In this document: positions 14,625 through 21,304 of the stretch, one piece after another | How positions within the stretch are numbered: the first letter of the stretch is position 1 | Layout: each line of letters starts with the position of its first letter | Source: Bacteroidota bacterium | GTDB lineage: Bacteria > Bacteroidota > Bacteroidia > Flavobacteriales > Flavobacteriaceae | Length of the DNA: 21,304 bases | Assembly (NCBI GenBank): GCA_009936675.1 | Contig: JAACDY010000005.1 | Location: 1-21,304, forward strand | Direction: 5' to 3' | Notes under the pieces: model-generated | Told to the model about the DNA's origin: nothing | Seen by the model: the letters and a program-made list of their open reading frames with translations, nothing else | Database searches by the model: none | Made by a program: the position numbers and the translations under genes

Positions 14625-15779
14625 TTATTTACTGATTACTGATAAGGTTTCTTTTACTTGTGCCGCTATTTTTCTGGCGGTTTCTATTTTGGGGTGTATG
14701 ATGGTAACATGTCCCATTTTCCGAAAAGGACGGGTTTCTTTTTTCCCGTAAATATGAGGAATTACGCCTTCAATGGCCATTACTTGACCGATGTTTTTAT
14801 AAACCACCGGTCCGGTATATCCTTCTTTCCCTACAAGATTCACCATCACTGCGGTGGTCTTGTTGGCTGTTTTTCCCATAGGCAAATCCAATACCGCACG
14901 GATGTGCTGTTCAAACTGACAGGTGTAGGAAGCTTCGATACTAAAATGACCACTATTGTGGGGTCGGGGTGCTACTTCATTGACCAAAACATCCCCCTCG
15001 GGAGTTAAGAAAAGTTCAACTGCCAAAAGACCAATTTGGCCATAGGCTTCTGCTGTTTTTAGGGCCACTTCAACGGCTTTTTTGGCCGCTTGTTCTGGGA
15101 TTCTGGCCGGACACAATACATACTCCACTTGGTTGGCCGTAGGATGGAATTCCGACTCCACAACCGGATAGTGAATCGTTTCTCCTTGAGGACGACGACA
15201 TACGATAACCGACAATTCTTTTTCGAAGGTTACCAATTCTTCAATCAGGCAGGGACCCGTCTTGAGACTTTCGATTTCTTTGTTGGAGTGAACAATAGAT
15301 ACTCCATAGCCATCGTAGCCCATTTCGGCCCATTTCCAAACAAAGGGAAAAGACAACTCTCCCTTGATGATGGCTTCTTTGACTTGGTCGAGGGTTTCAA
15401 ATTCTTCAAAGGAGGCAGTGGGAATGTAGTGGCTTTTGTAGAATTTTTTTTGGAGACATTTGTTCTGAATGGTTTTCAGCACATGGGGTTGAGGATAGAC
15501 CTTGACCCCTTCTTGCTCTAGTTTTTCTAAAGCCTCACCATTGACTTTTTCGATTTCGATGGTAAGTACATCGACTTTTTTCCCAAAATCGTACACCGCC
15601 TGAAAATCGGTCAAATCTCCTACGGTAAAACTGTCGCAGGCCAGCCTTGCTGGGGCATTTTCACTGGGATCCAAAACGCTGGTTTTGATGTCCCATTTTC
15701 GGGTGGTATAGAGCAACATTTTGCCCAATTGCCCACCGCCAAGTATGCCAAGTGTTTTAGAAGTTGAAAAAAATTCCAT
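14625..15779 (-). CDS. purK: N5-carboxyaminoimidazole ribonucleotide synthase
   Basis: ATP-grasp enzyme that makes N5-CAIR from AIR, ATP and bicarbonate; the product is used by PurE next door. The 384 residues begin with MEFFSTSKTLGILGGGQLGKM, the nucleotide-fold glycine loop. An ATP-grasp core follows (FPFVWKWAEMGYDGYGV, EELVTFEKELSVIV, LFLTPEGDVLVNEVAPRPHNSGHFSIEA), then a short C-terminal domain. I start it at ATG 15779. The frame opens further to 15830, but that segment lies in the promoter gap shared with adk and is unlike the family. A TATTTTTG box lies 13 bases upstream. It is the first gene of purK-purE-M3 peptidase, divergent from adk. Confidence 0.96.
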   Translation of the reverse strand: MEFFSTSKTLGILGGGQLGKMLLYTTRKWDIKTSVLDPSENAPARLACDSFTVGDLTDFQAVYDFGKKVDVLTIEIEKVNGEALEKLEQEGVKVYPQPHVLKTIQNKCLQKKFYKSHYIPTASFEEFETLDQVKEAIIKGELSFPFVWKWAEMGYDGYGVSIVHSNKEIESLKTGPCLIEELVTFEKELSVIVCRRPQGETIHYPVVESEFHPTANQVEYVLCPARIPEQAAKKAVEVALKTAEAYGQIGLLAVELFLTPEGDVLVNEVAPRPHNSGHFSIEASYTCQFEQHIRAVLDLPMGKTANKTTAVMVNLVGKEGYTGPVVYKNIGQVMAIEGVIPHIYGKKETRPFRKMGHVTIIHPKIETARKIAAQVKETLSVISK

Positions 15780-15792
15780 CGCGAAGTTTTTG

Positions 15793-15800
15793 CAAAAATA
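15793..15800 (-). promoter_or_regulatory. Candidate -7 box for purK
   Basis: Minus-strand TATTTTTG matches TAnnTTTG, 13 bases before the purK ATG. This implies a very short leader. No convincing -33 TTG at the normal distance. Confidence 0.4.
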
Positions 15801-15816
15801 CACATAACTTTTTTGC

Positions 15817-15849
15817 TTGGAAAAAAACAATACAATTTGGATATCTTTG
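15817..15849 (+). promoter_or_regulatory. Bacteroidota-type promoter for the adk operon
   Basis: TTG at 15817-15819, a 22-base spacer, then TATCTTTG at 15842-15849 match the -33/-7 pattern (TTG ... TAnnTTTG). The adk ATG lies 16 bases after the box. It shares an 86-base divergent gap with purK and probably drives adk, obgE and the genes behind them. Confidence 0.6.
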
Positions 15850-15865
15850 CTACAAATATTATTTA

Positions 15866-16441
15866 ATGATCAATCTAGTACTCTTTGGAAAACCGGGGGC
15901 GGGAAAAGGAACCCAAGCAGAATTTTTAAAATCCAAATACCAATTGTTTCACATCTCTACTGGAGATCTGTTCAGACATCACATCTCCAACAAAACGGAA
16001 TTGGGAACATTGGCACAGTCTTATATGGACAAGGGGGATTTAGTTCCCGATCAGGTGACCATCGACATGCTCAAAGATGCGGTTGAAAATAATCCCGAGG
16101 CCAAGGGCTTTATTTTTGACGGTTTTCCCAGAACGACAAAACAAGCCGAGGCACTGGATGCTTTTTTGAGTGAAAAATCCATACAAATCAGCGCCACTTT
16201 GGCTTTGGAGGCCGATGACGATATTTTGGTCGAACGCCTAATCAACCGCGGGAAAACCAGTGGTCGAGCAGATGATCAGGACGAAGATAAAATCAGAAAC
16301 CGATTTGACGAATACAACAACAAAACAGCGCCACTAAGATCATTTTATGTTGCTCAGGGAAAATTTCACAGCGTGGATGGTATCGGTAGTGTTGACCAAA
16401 TCACGCAACGATTGACTGCTTTGATCGATGGTTTACTTTAA
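15866..16441 (+). CDS. adk: Adenylate kinase
   Basis: Interconverts AMP + ATP and 2 ADP. The 191 residues start MINLVLFGKPGAGKGTQ with the P-loop GKPGAGKGT (8-16). STGDLFR (AMP site) is at 31-37, the DGFPRT signature at 85-90, and RGKTSGRADD in place of a full lid at about 128-137. The long LID domain of E. coli-type Adk is missing, so this is the short form usual in Bacteroidota. ATG 15866 is chosen because the fold begins at once; the frame's TTG at 15764 would overlap purK. obgE follows after three bases. Confidence 0.96.
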   Translation: MINLVLFGKPGAGKGTQAEFLKSKYQLFHISTGDLFRHHISNKTELGTLAQSYMDKGDLVPDQVTIDMLKDAVENNPEAKGFIFDGFPRTTKQAEALDAFLSEKSIQISATLALEADDDILVERLINRGKTSGRADDQDEDKIRNRFDEYNNKTAPLRSFYVAQGKFHSVDGIGSVDQITQRLTALIDGLL

Positions 16442-16444
16442 AGG

Positions 16445-17455
16445 ATGACCGAAGCCAATTTTGTCGACTACGTAAAACTCAACCTTAAATCAGGAAAAGG
16501 AGGCAAGGGTTCTGTGCATCTACACCGTGAGAAATACATCACCAAAGGCGGGCCCGATGGAGGAGATGGAGGCCGAGGGGGGCATGTGATTGTTAGAGCC
16601 AATTCCAACCTTTGGACATTGTATTCCTTTAAATTCACCCGACATTATGCCGCAGGACATGGTGGTGATGGCAGTAAAAACAGAAGTAGTGGCGCTCAAG
16701 GGAAGGACGTTTATATCGATGTTCCCTTGGGGACAGTTGTTAAAAATTCAGAGACGGAAGCTGTACTTTTTGAAATTGTTGAGCCAGGCCAGGAGTTCAT
16801 TTTATTGGAAGGAGGAAAAGGAGGACTGGGTAACTGGAATTTCAAGTCTTCCACCAACCAGACCCCAAGATATGCGCAGCCAGGAATTCCGGGTCAAGAA
16901 CTACAAATCACTTTGGAGCTTAAAGTTCTGGCCGATGTTGGCTTGGTTGGTTTTCCCAATGCTGGAAAATCTACCCTTTTGGCCTCATTGACCGCCGCCA
17001 AACCCAAAATCGCCGATTATGAGTTTACCACCCTAAAACCCAATTTGGGGATTGTTCCCTATAGGGATTTTCAGTCCTTTGTGATGGCTGATATTCCGGG
17101 TATCATCGAGGGAGCCGCTGAGGGAAAAGGTCTAGGTCACTATTTTTTACGTCATATCGAACGCAACTCGGTTTTGCTTTTTTTGATCCCAGCCGATACG
17201 CCCGATGTCAAAAAGGCTTTTGATATTCTGATGACGGAATTGAGAACCTATAATCCCGAACTGATCGACAAAGACTATGTCGTTGCCCTTTCCAAATGTG
17301 ATCTTTTGGACGATGAACTCAAAGAAGAGTATGCTGAGGAAATGAAGAAAAACTTTGGTGTAATACCCCATTGCATGATCTCTGCAGTGGATCAATCGGG
17401 TTTACTTCCTCTCAAAGATATAATTTGGAAAATGTTAAATGCCCCCCATGATTAG
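16445..17455 (+). CDS. obgE: Obg/CgtA family ribosome-associated GTPase
   Basis: An essential GTPase linked to 50S maturation and the stringent response. The 336 residues show the glycine-rich Obg fold at 1-158 (GKGGKGSVHLHREK, GGPDGGDGGRGGH), then the G domain. G1 GFPNAGKST is at 169-177, switch I TT at 195-196, G3 DIPG at 216-219, G4 SKCD at 283-286 (in place of NKxD), and G5 SAV at about 313-315. There is no C-terminal extension (OCT domain), typical of the short Bacteroidota form. The ATG follows the adk stop by three bases, preceded by AAGG. The next gene overlaps its end. Confidence 0.97.
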   Translation: MTEANFVDYVKLNLKSGKGGKGSVHLHREKYITKGGPDGGDGGRGGHVIVRANSNLWTLYSFKFTRHYAAGHGGDGSKNRSSGAQGKDVYIDVPLGTVVKNSETEAVLFEIVEPGQEFILLEGGKGGLGNWNFKSSTNQTPRYAQPGIPGQELQITLELKVLADVGLVGFPNAGKSTLLASLTAAKPKIADYEFTTLKPNLGIVPYRDFQSFVMADIPGIIEGAAEGKGLGHYFLRHIERNSVLLFLIPADTPDVKKAFDILMTELRTYNPELIDKDYVVALSKCDLLDDELKEEYAEEMKKNFGVIPHCMISAVDQSGLLPLKDIIWKMLNAPHD

Positions 17456-18344
17456 AATAAAATGGGTCTTACTTTTTTTTCTTTTTCCCCTGCTGATCTT
17501 CTCGCAAGTCACAACACCCTTCGTAAGTTATGATTACGAAAGTGATGCCACTTATGTGAAAGCTTTAAAGTCACTGAAGAAAAAACCCCAACAACAATCC
17601 ACTACGATCATCAAGTCCATTGCTGAACTTTCCTATACTTATAAGGATTGGGATACAGCCACAGAATATTACGAAAGATTGCTGTTCAAGGCACCCCAAG
17701 CCGAAAACTATTTTAGAGTAGCAGTGGCAGCAGCTCGAAAGTCGTTGGAAGTTTCCCGATTTTTCTCGGTTCCCTATATCATCAAAGCCCGAAAGTCTGT
17801 CCTTGAGGCACACAAATTACAGCCCAAAAGAACTGTTTTTCTGAGTTTGTTGATTCAGTTGTATGCCGAAATACCCTCTCATTTTGGAGGCAGTATTGAC
17901 TTTGCTGAAAAAAAAGCCAATGAACTGACGGATATCAACCCTTTGGAGGGGGCTATGATGCAGGCCTATGTTTTTGAAGCAAAAAACAATTCTATGGCTT
18001 CAAAATCAAAATATACTGAGGTTTTTAGGAGCTTGAAAGAGAAATTTACAGATTCTGAACAATGGAACAGCACTTTGGGAAGAGATACGATTTTCGATTT
18101 GGGTAGGGTATCCGCCCAATACCAAATGGAACCCGAAATGGGGATTGCCTTCTTGGATCATTATCTCAAAGATTTTGGATTTAAGGACAATTACCCCTTG
18201 GAGTGGGCCTATTATTATCGCTCAAAAATTTATCTTTACAAGAGGGATTTCAAAAAGGCAAAAGCTTCGATAGAAAAAGCCATGGAGATCAATCCCGATT
18301 TTGAAGAAGGTTTGGAATTTCTAAACACAATAGCACTTGAGTAA
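17448..18344 (+). CDS. Exported TPR-containing protein
   Basis: A 298-residue protein with an N-terminal signal peptide (MIRIKWVLLFFLFPLLIFSQ, probable cleavage after the Gln). Helical repeats follow. TPR-like units are clear at about residues 55-90 (YKDWDTATEYYERLLFKAP) and at the C-terminal end (YYYRSKIYLYKRDFKKAKASIEKAMEINPDFEEG). The middle part (AHKLQPKRTVFLSLLIQLYAEIPSHFGG) fits a helical repeat but is less regular. The role is unknown; TPRs usually mediate protein binding, here in the periplasm or on the outer membrane. ATG 17448 gives the best signal peptide; ATG 17439 (MPP...) is also possible. The start overlaps the obgE end by 8 bases and the end overlaps mpl by 8 bases. Confidence 0.8.
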   Translation: MIRIKWVLLFFLFPLLIFSQVTTPFVSYDYESDATYVKALKSLKKKPQQQSTTIIKSIAELSYTYKDWDTATEYYERLLFKAPQAENYFRVAVAAARKSLEVSRFFSVPYIIKARKSVLEAHKLQPKRTVFLSLLIQLYAEIPSHFGGSIDFAEKKANELTDINPLEGAMMQAYVFEAKNNSMASKSKYTEVFRSLKEKFTDSEQWNSTLGRDTIFDLGRVSAQYQMEPEMGIAFLDHYLKDFGFKDNYPLEWAYYYRSKIYLYKRDFKKAKASIEKAMEINPDFEEGLEFLNTIALE

Positions 18345-19701
18345 ATACCATTTTATTGCCATCGGGGGGAGTGCCATGCACAGCTTGGCCATTGCCTTAA
18401 AAGAAAATGGCCACGAGATTACCGGAAGTGATGATGCGATTTTTGATCCTTCTCTGACCCAGTTGGAGAAAGCTGGAATCTGTCCTGAACCAATGGGTTG
18501 GTTCCCCGAAAAAATCAATAATAGACTGGATGCAGTGATCCTAGGAATGCATGCTAAAAAAGACAATCCCGAACTGCTGGCGGCTCAAAAAATGGGTCTG
18601 CCCATTTATTCTTATCCCGAATTTATTGCCCATTATGCCCTCCACAAAACAAGGGTAGTCATTGGGGGTAGTCATGGAAAAACCACCATTTCTGCTATGG
18701 TTTTACATGTGTTGAATTATCATCAAAAACCGGTGGATTTTATGATCGGCGCCCAATTGGAGGGCTTTGAAAATTCAGTTTGCCTGTCCGAAAATAATGA
18801 ATTCATCATTCTCGAAGGAGACGAATACCTGTCTTCTCCTATTGACTTAAGACCTAAATTCCATCATTACAAACCTCAGATTGCATTGATCAGTGGAATC
18901 GCATGGGATCATGTCAATGTTTTTATGACCGAAGAGGACTACAACCACCAATTTGAAATATTTATAGAATCCATCACTGCAGGTGGGGTTTTGGTATTCA
19001 ATGAATTGGACGATACCTTGGGTAAAATGGTAGCAGACACTCAAAATACCATAAGAAAAGAAGCCTATAACATTTTGAATCATACGGTTAGATCGGGAGT
19101 GACCTGTCTGGAAACAGATGAGGGGCCAATTCCTTTGGCCATCTTTGGAAAGCACAACCTCTCCAATCTCTCTGGTGCTAAGTGGCTCTGTCAACTGATT
19201 GGAATAGACGAAGACGACTTTTACCAAGCCATAAGCAGTTTTAGAGGAGCTTCAAAACGCTTGGAACGGCTGGCCAGAGGAAAAACCAGTTTTCTTTTTA
19301 AGGATTTCGCCCATGCCCCCAGTAAAGTAAAGGCAACCACCCAAGCGGTAAAAGAACAGTTTCCCGATTTCAAGCTTGTTGCATGTTTGGAATTACATAC
19401 CTATAGCAGTTTGGACCCCTCCTTCCTCGTTCATTATCAAAACAGTTTGGAAAAAGCCGACCTGCCCATCGTTTTTTATGACCCTGAGGCTCTTAAAATA
19501 AAAAATAGAACCCCTATTCAACCCCAAGAAATCATTGATGCAATGGGACATCCCGAACTGATGGTTTTCACCGACCCACAGCTGTTAAAAGTTTTTCTGA
19601 TGGAGCAAAACTACCATAACTCAGTATTGTTGATGATGAGTTCCGGAAATTACGGAGGGCTGGATTGGGAGGAATTAAAAGTCAAGATAGCTCACTTATA
19701 G
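18337..19701 (+). CDS. mpl: UDP-N-acetylmuramate:tripeptide ligase, Mpl-type Mur ligase
   Basis: A Mur ligase family protein, 454 residues as for Mpl (E. coli about 457). Mpl reattaches recycled L-Ala-D-Glu-mDAP to UDP-MurNAc. The N-terminal nucleotide-sugar loop is AIGGSAMHSLA (8-18), the ATP loop GGSHGKTT (110-117), the central acid block EGDEYLSSP (160-168), and GIAWDHVNVF (about 187-196) contains the family His/Asp. Mpl is chosen over MurC because of the EGDEY block and the TQLEKAGI/GMHAKKDNPEL pattern. The start must be TTG 18337: an in-frame TAG lies two codons upstream, and the next ATG (residue 14) falls inside the first glycine loop. It overlaps the TPR gene by 8 bases, so coupling is likely. 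Confidence 0.88.
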   Translation: MSKYHFIAIGGSAMHSLAIALKENGHEITGSDDAIFDPSLTQLEKAGICPEPMGWFPEKINNRLDAVILGMHAKKDNPELLAAQKMGLPIYSYPEFIAHYALHKTRVVIGGSHGKTTISAMVLHVLNYHQKPVDFMIGAQLEGFENSVCLSENNEFIILEGDEYLSSPIDLRPKFHHYKPQIALISGIAWDHVNVFMTEEDYNHQFEIFIESITAGGVLVFNELDDTLGKMVADTQNTIRKEAYNILNHTVRSGVTCLETDEGPIPLAIFGKHNLSNLSGAKWLCQLIGIDEDDFYQAISSFRGASKRLERLARGKTSFLFKDFAHAPSKVKATTQAVKEQFPDFKLVACLELHTYSSLDPSFLVHYQNSLEKADLPIVFYDPEALKIKNRTPIQPQEIIDAMGHPELMVFTDPQLLKVFLMEQNYHNSVLLMMSSGNYGGLDWEELKVKIAHL

Positions 19702-19744
19702 AGTTTTCTGAGAATTTTTATCTTTATATAGATTCTAAATTCTT

Positions 19745-20443
19745 ATGTCTGATTTGCCCCCAAATTTAACGATCAAACAATGGGATCCTGATGACCGCCC
19801 TAGAGAAAAACTAAAGGAAAAAGGGGCTCAAGCCCTTTCTGTGTCTGAATTATTTGCCATTGTAATAGGAAGTGGAAGACGAGGAGAAAGTGCCGTTGAG
19901 TTGATGAAATGCATTCTACATCAACAAAAAAATGGACTTACGGACTTGCAAAACATTTCATTGCGAAACCTAACAAAGTTTAAGGGTGTGGGAATGGTTA
20001 AGGCTATAAAAATAAAAGCAACTCTTGAAATTGCAAAACGTTTGCAACTCCTTCGCCTTCCAAACAAAAAACAATTGACCTCTAGTCGGTTAGTGTTTGA
20101 ATTCTTGAGTCCTTTTCTCAGTCTATTAGACCATGAAGAATTTTGGGTTTTATATCTGAATCAATCCAATCGATTGTTAGATAAAAAACGCCTGAGTAAA
20201 GGAGGGATCAATCAAACTGTGGTCGACATTCGATTGGCTCTAAAACCTGCCATAGAACTTGGTACGACCTCCATGATTTTGGCGCATAACCATCCTTCTG
20301 GTAACCTTATCCCTAGTCCTCAAGACAAAGAAATCACACAGAAACTAATCAAGGCTGCCAGTACTTTTGACATTCTAATTTTGGATCATCTTATTGTCTC
20401 TGAAAAGCGTTACTTTAGCTTTAAAGATGAAAATTTGATCTGA
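19745..20443 (+). CDS. radC: RadC-family JAMM/MPN domain protein
   Basis: A 232-residue RadC-like protein. An N-terminal helix-hairpin-helix region (FKGVGMVKAIKIKATLEI, about 79-96) precedes the JAMM metalloprotease-like domain with HNHPSG (181-186) and the metal ligand Asp194 in SPQD. The upstream Glu is probably 131 or 132. The family's cellular role is unsettled despite the historical DNA-repair name; it may act on replication or recombination intermediates. ATG 19745 follows the mpl stop by 43 AT-rich bases, with only a weak TATCTTTA promoter-like match. The TGA stop is followed with no gap by the ATG of the next gene. Confidence 0.95.
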   Translation: MSDLPPNLTIKQWDPDDRPREKLKEKGAQALSVSELFAIVIGSGRRGESAVELMKCILHQQKNGLTDLQNISLRNLTKFKGVGMVKAIKIKATLEIAKRLQLLRLPNKKQLTSSRLVFEFLSPFLSLLDHEEFWVLYLNQSNRLLDKKRLSKGGINQTVVDIRLALKPAIELGTTSMILAHNHPSGNLIPSPQDKEITQKLIKAASTFDILILDHLIVSEKRYFSFKDENLI

Positions 20444-21304
20444 ATGATACTGGTTTATTCTCACAAAATTACGCCGCGATTGACCTATATCTTCCGGCAA
20501 ATTTTTATTAGAGTTCTAGGACTTCCTGTCGATTTTACTTCTGCCATTGAAAAATTTGTTTCCCATTCCGGGCCCAAATTGAGTTATACCCACCAACCCT
20601 TGGGAAATGAGTTTTTTATTGCATCCCATGATTTACTCTTTCAGAAGGGCATACAGGAGGTCCCTATTGAGGTGTCAAATTGGTCAAAAATCCCAGCCTT
20701 TTTCAAGTTGGGGAAAACCTCTCAATTGCCCTATGATATTTTTGCAGCTTCCTTTTATCTGGTGAGCAGATATGAAGAATTTCTCCCGCAGGTGAGAAAT
20801 GAGCTGGGTGCCTTTGTGGCCTACCAAAGTTTGGCATCAAAAAATAATTTTTTAGAAATGCCAGTGGTGGATTTATGGGCAGTGCGGTTAAAAGATAAAT
20901 TACATGAGTTTTTTCCAGAGTTACCCCACGTTTCGTGGAAAAAACCAAAATTTCAACCCATCATTTCGGTGGTCAACCCCTATCAATATGAAAAAAAATC
21001 ACTGCTGTTAAAGTTGACGGATACTTTGAGTGCCCTTTGGCAGTTGGATTTTTTCTCAATCATCGAACAATCATTGGTACTCCTTGGTTTACGAAAAGAT
21101 CCTCATAACAATTTTGAGGAGTTGGAAGCCCTTTTTAAGGAGACGGGGAATGATCCCTTGTATTTTTTTCTTTTCGCCAAAAATACATTTTATGACAGAG
21201 GAGTTTCCATCCACAATTTTAGTTTTCGAAAGCTCATCAAAAATACAGCCGATTTGAATCAGGTTTCCCTTTTGGCTTCCTACGCCACTCAACAGGAATC
21301 CAAG
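20444..21304 (+). CDS. DUF7033 / polysaccharide-deacetylase-like protein (3' truncated)
   Basis: Open from ATG 20444 to the window end, 287 residues so far. The start (MILVYSHKITPRLTYIFRQIF) and PLGNEFFIASHDLLFQKGI, YDIFAASFYLVSRYEEFLP, FLEMPVVDLWA and LLGLRKDP closely match, from memory, the N-terminal domain of a Bacteroidota family annotated as polysaccharide deacetylase with DUF7033. The catalytic deacetylase half would lie at the end and beyond the window. The segment where relatives have an I-D-V motif reads IISVVNPYQYEKKS, without an Asp. No signal peptide. The start touches the radC stop directly (TGA-ATG), so co-translation is likely. A cell-envelope sugar role is inferred from the family only. 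Confidence 0.75.
   Translation, partial: MILVYSHKITPRLTYIFRQIFIRVLGLPVDFTSAIEKFVSHSGPKLSYTHQPLGNEFFIASHDLLFQKGIQEVPIEVSNWSKIPAFFKLGKTSQLPYDIFAASFYLVSRYEEFLPQVRNELGAFVAYQSLASKNNFLEMPVVDLWAVRLKDKLHEFFPELPHVSWKKPKFQPIISVVNPYQYEKKSLLLKLTDTLSALWQLDFFSIIEQSLVLLGLRKDPHNNFEELEALFKETGNDPLYFFLFAKNTFYDRGVSIHNFSFRKLIKNTADLNQVSLLASYATQQESK

Overview
The window reads as a chromosomal segment of a marine-type Bacteroidota, most likely a flavobacterium. The gene families point that way: a multi-lipoyl pyruvate dehydrogenase E2, a short adenylate kinase, an MlaE/MlaF pair without MlaD beside it, an Mpl-type ligase next to radC, and a DUF7033-type deacetylase-like protein. So does the promoter style: TAnnTTTG -7 boxes, little Shine-Dalgarno, and several TTG/GTG starts. 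Twenty-one genes are supported, counting glycine dehydrogenase once. No tRNA, rRNA, CRISPR array or transposase is visible.

Layout. (1) 2-3727, plus strand: the end of pyruvate dehydrogenase E2, a short-chain dehydrogenase, a SprT-like metalloprotein and mannose-1-phosphate guanylyltransferase, tightly packed. (2) 3724-9315, minus strand: mlaF, mlaE, a KAS III-like condensing enzyme and glycine dehydrogenase gcvP, which is split by an in-frame TGA. (3) 9371-10593, plus strand: a degenerate UbiA-like membrane protein and a rhodanese, overlapping by ATGA. (4) 10594-12110: an AT-rich accessory patch with a four-helix membrane protein and an O-methyltransferase-like protein, both on the minus strand, separated by an integron attC-like hairpin. 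A structure-rich intergenic stretch follows. (5) 12111-15779, minus strand: purK, purE and an M3 oligopeptidase in an operon. (6) 15866-21304, plus strand: adk, obgE, a TPR protein, an mpl-type ligase, radC and a truncated DUF7033/polysaccharide-deacetylase-like gene, tightly spaced and running off the right edge.

Most of the window is housekeeping: central carbon and one-carbon metabolism, purine synthesis, nucleotide-sugar supply, outer-membrane lipid transport, ribosome assembly GTPase and peptidoglycan recycling. The points most worth a second look are the clean in-frame TGA in gcvP, the cassette-like pair of genes around an attC-like site, the inverted-repeat cluster beside it, and the apparently altered deacetylase active-site region in the last gene. 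I did not find convincing evidence of a wholly new system. The cassette-like patch is the nearest candidate.
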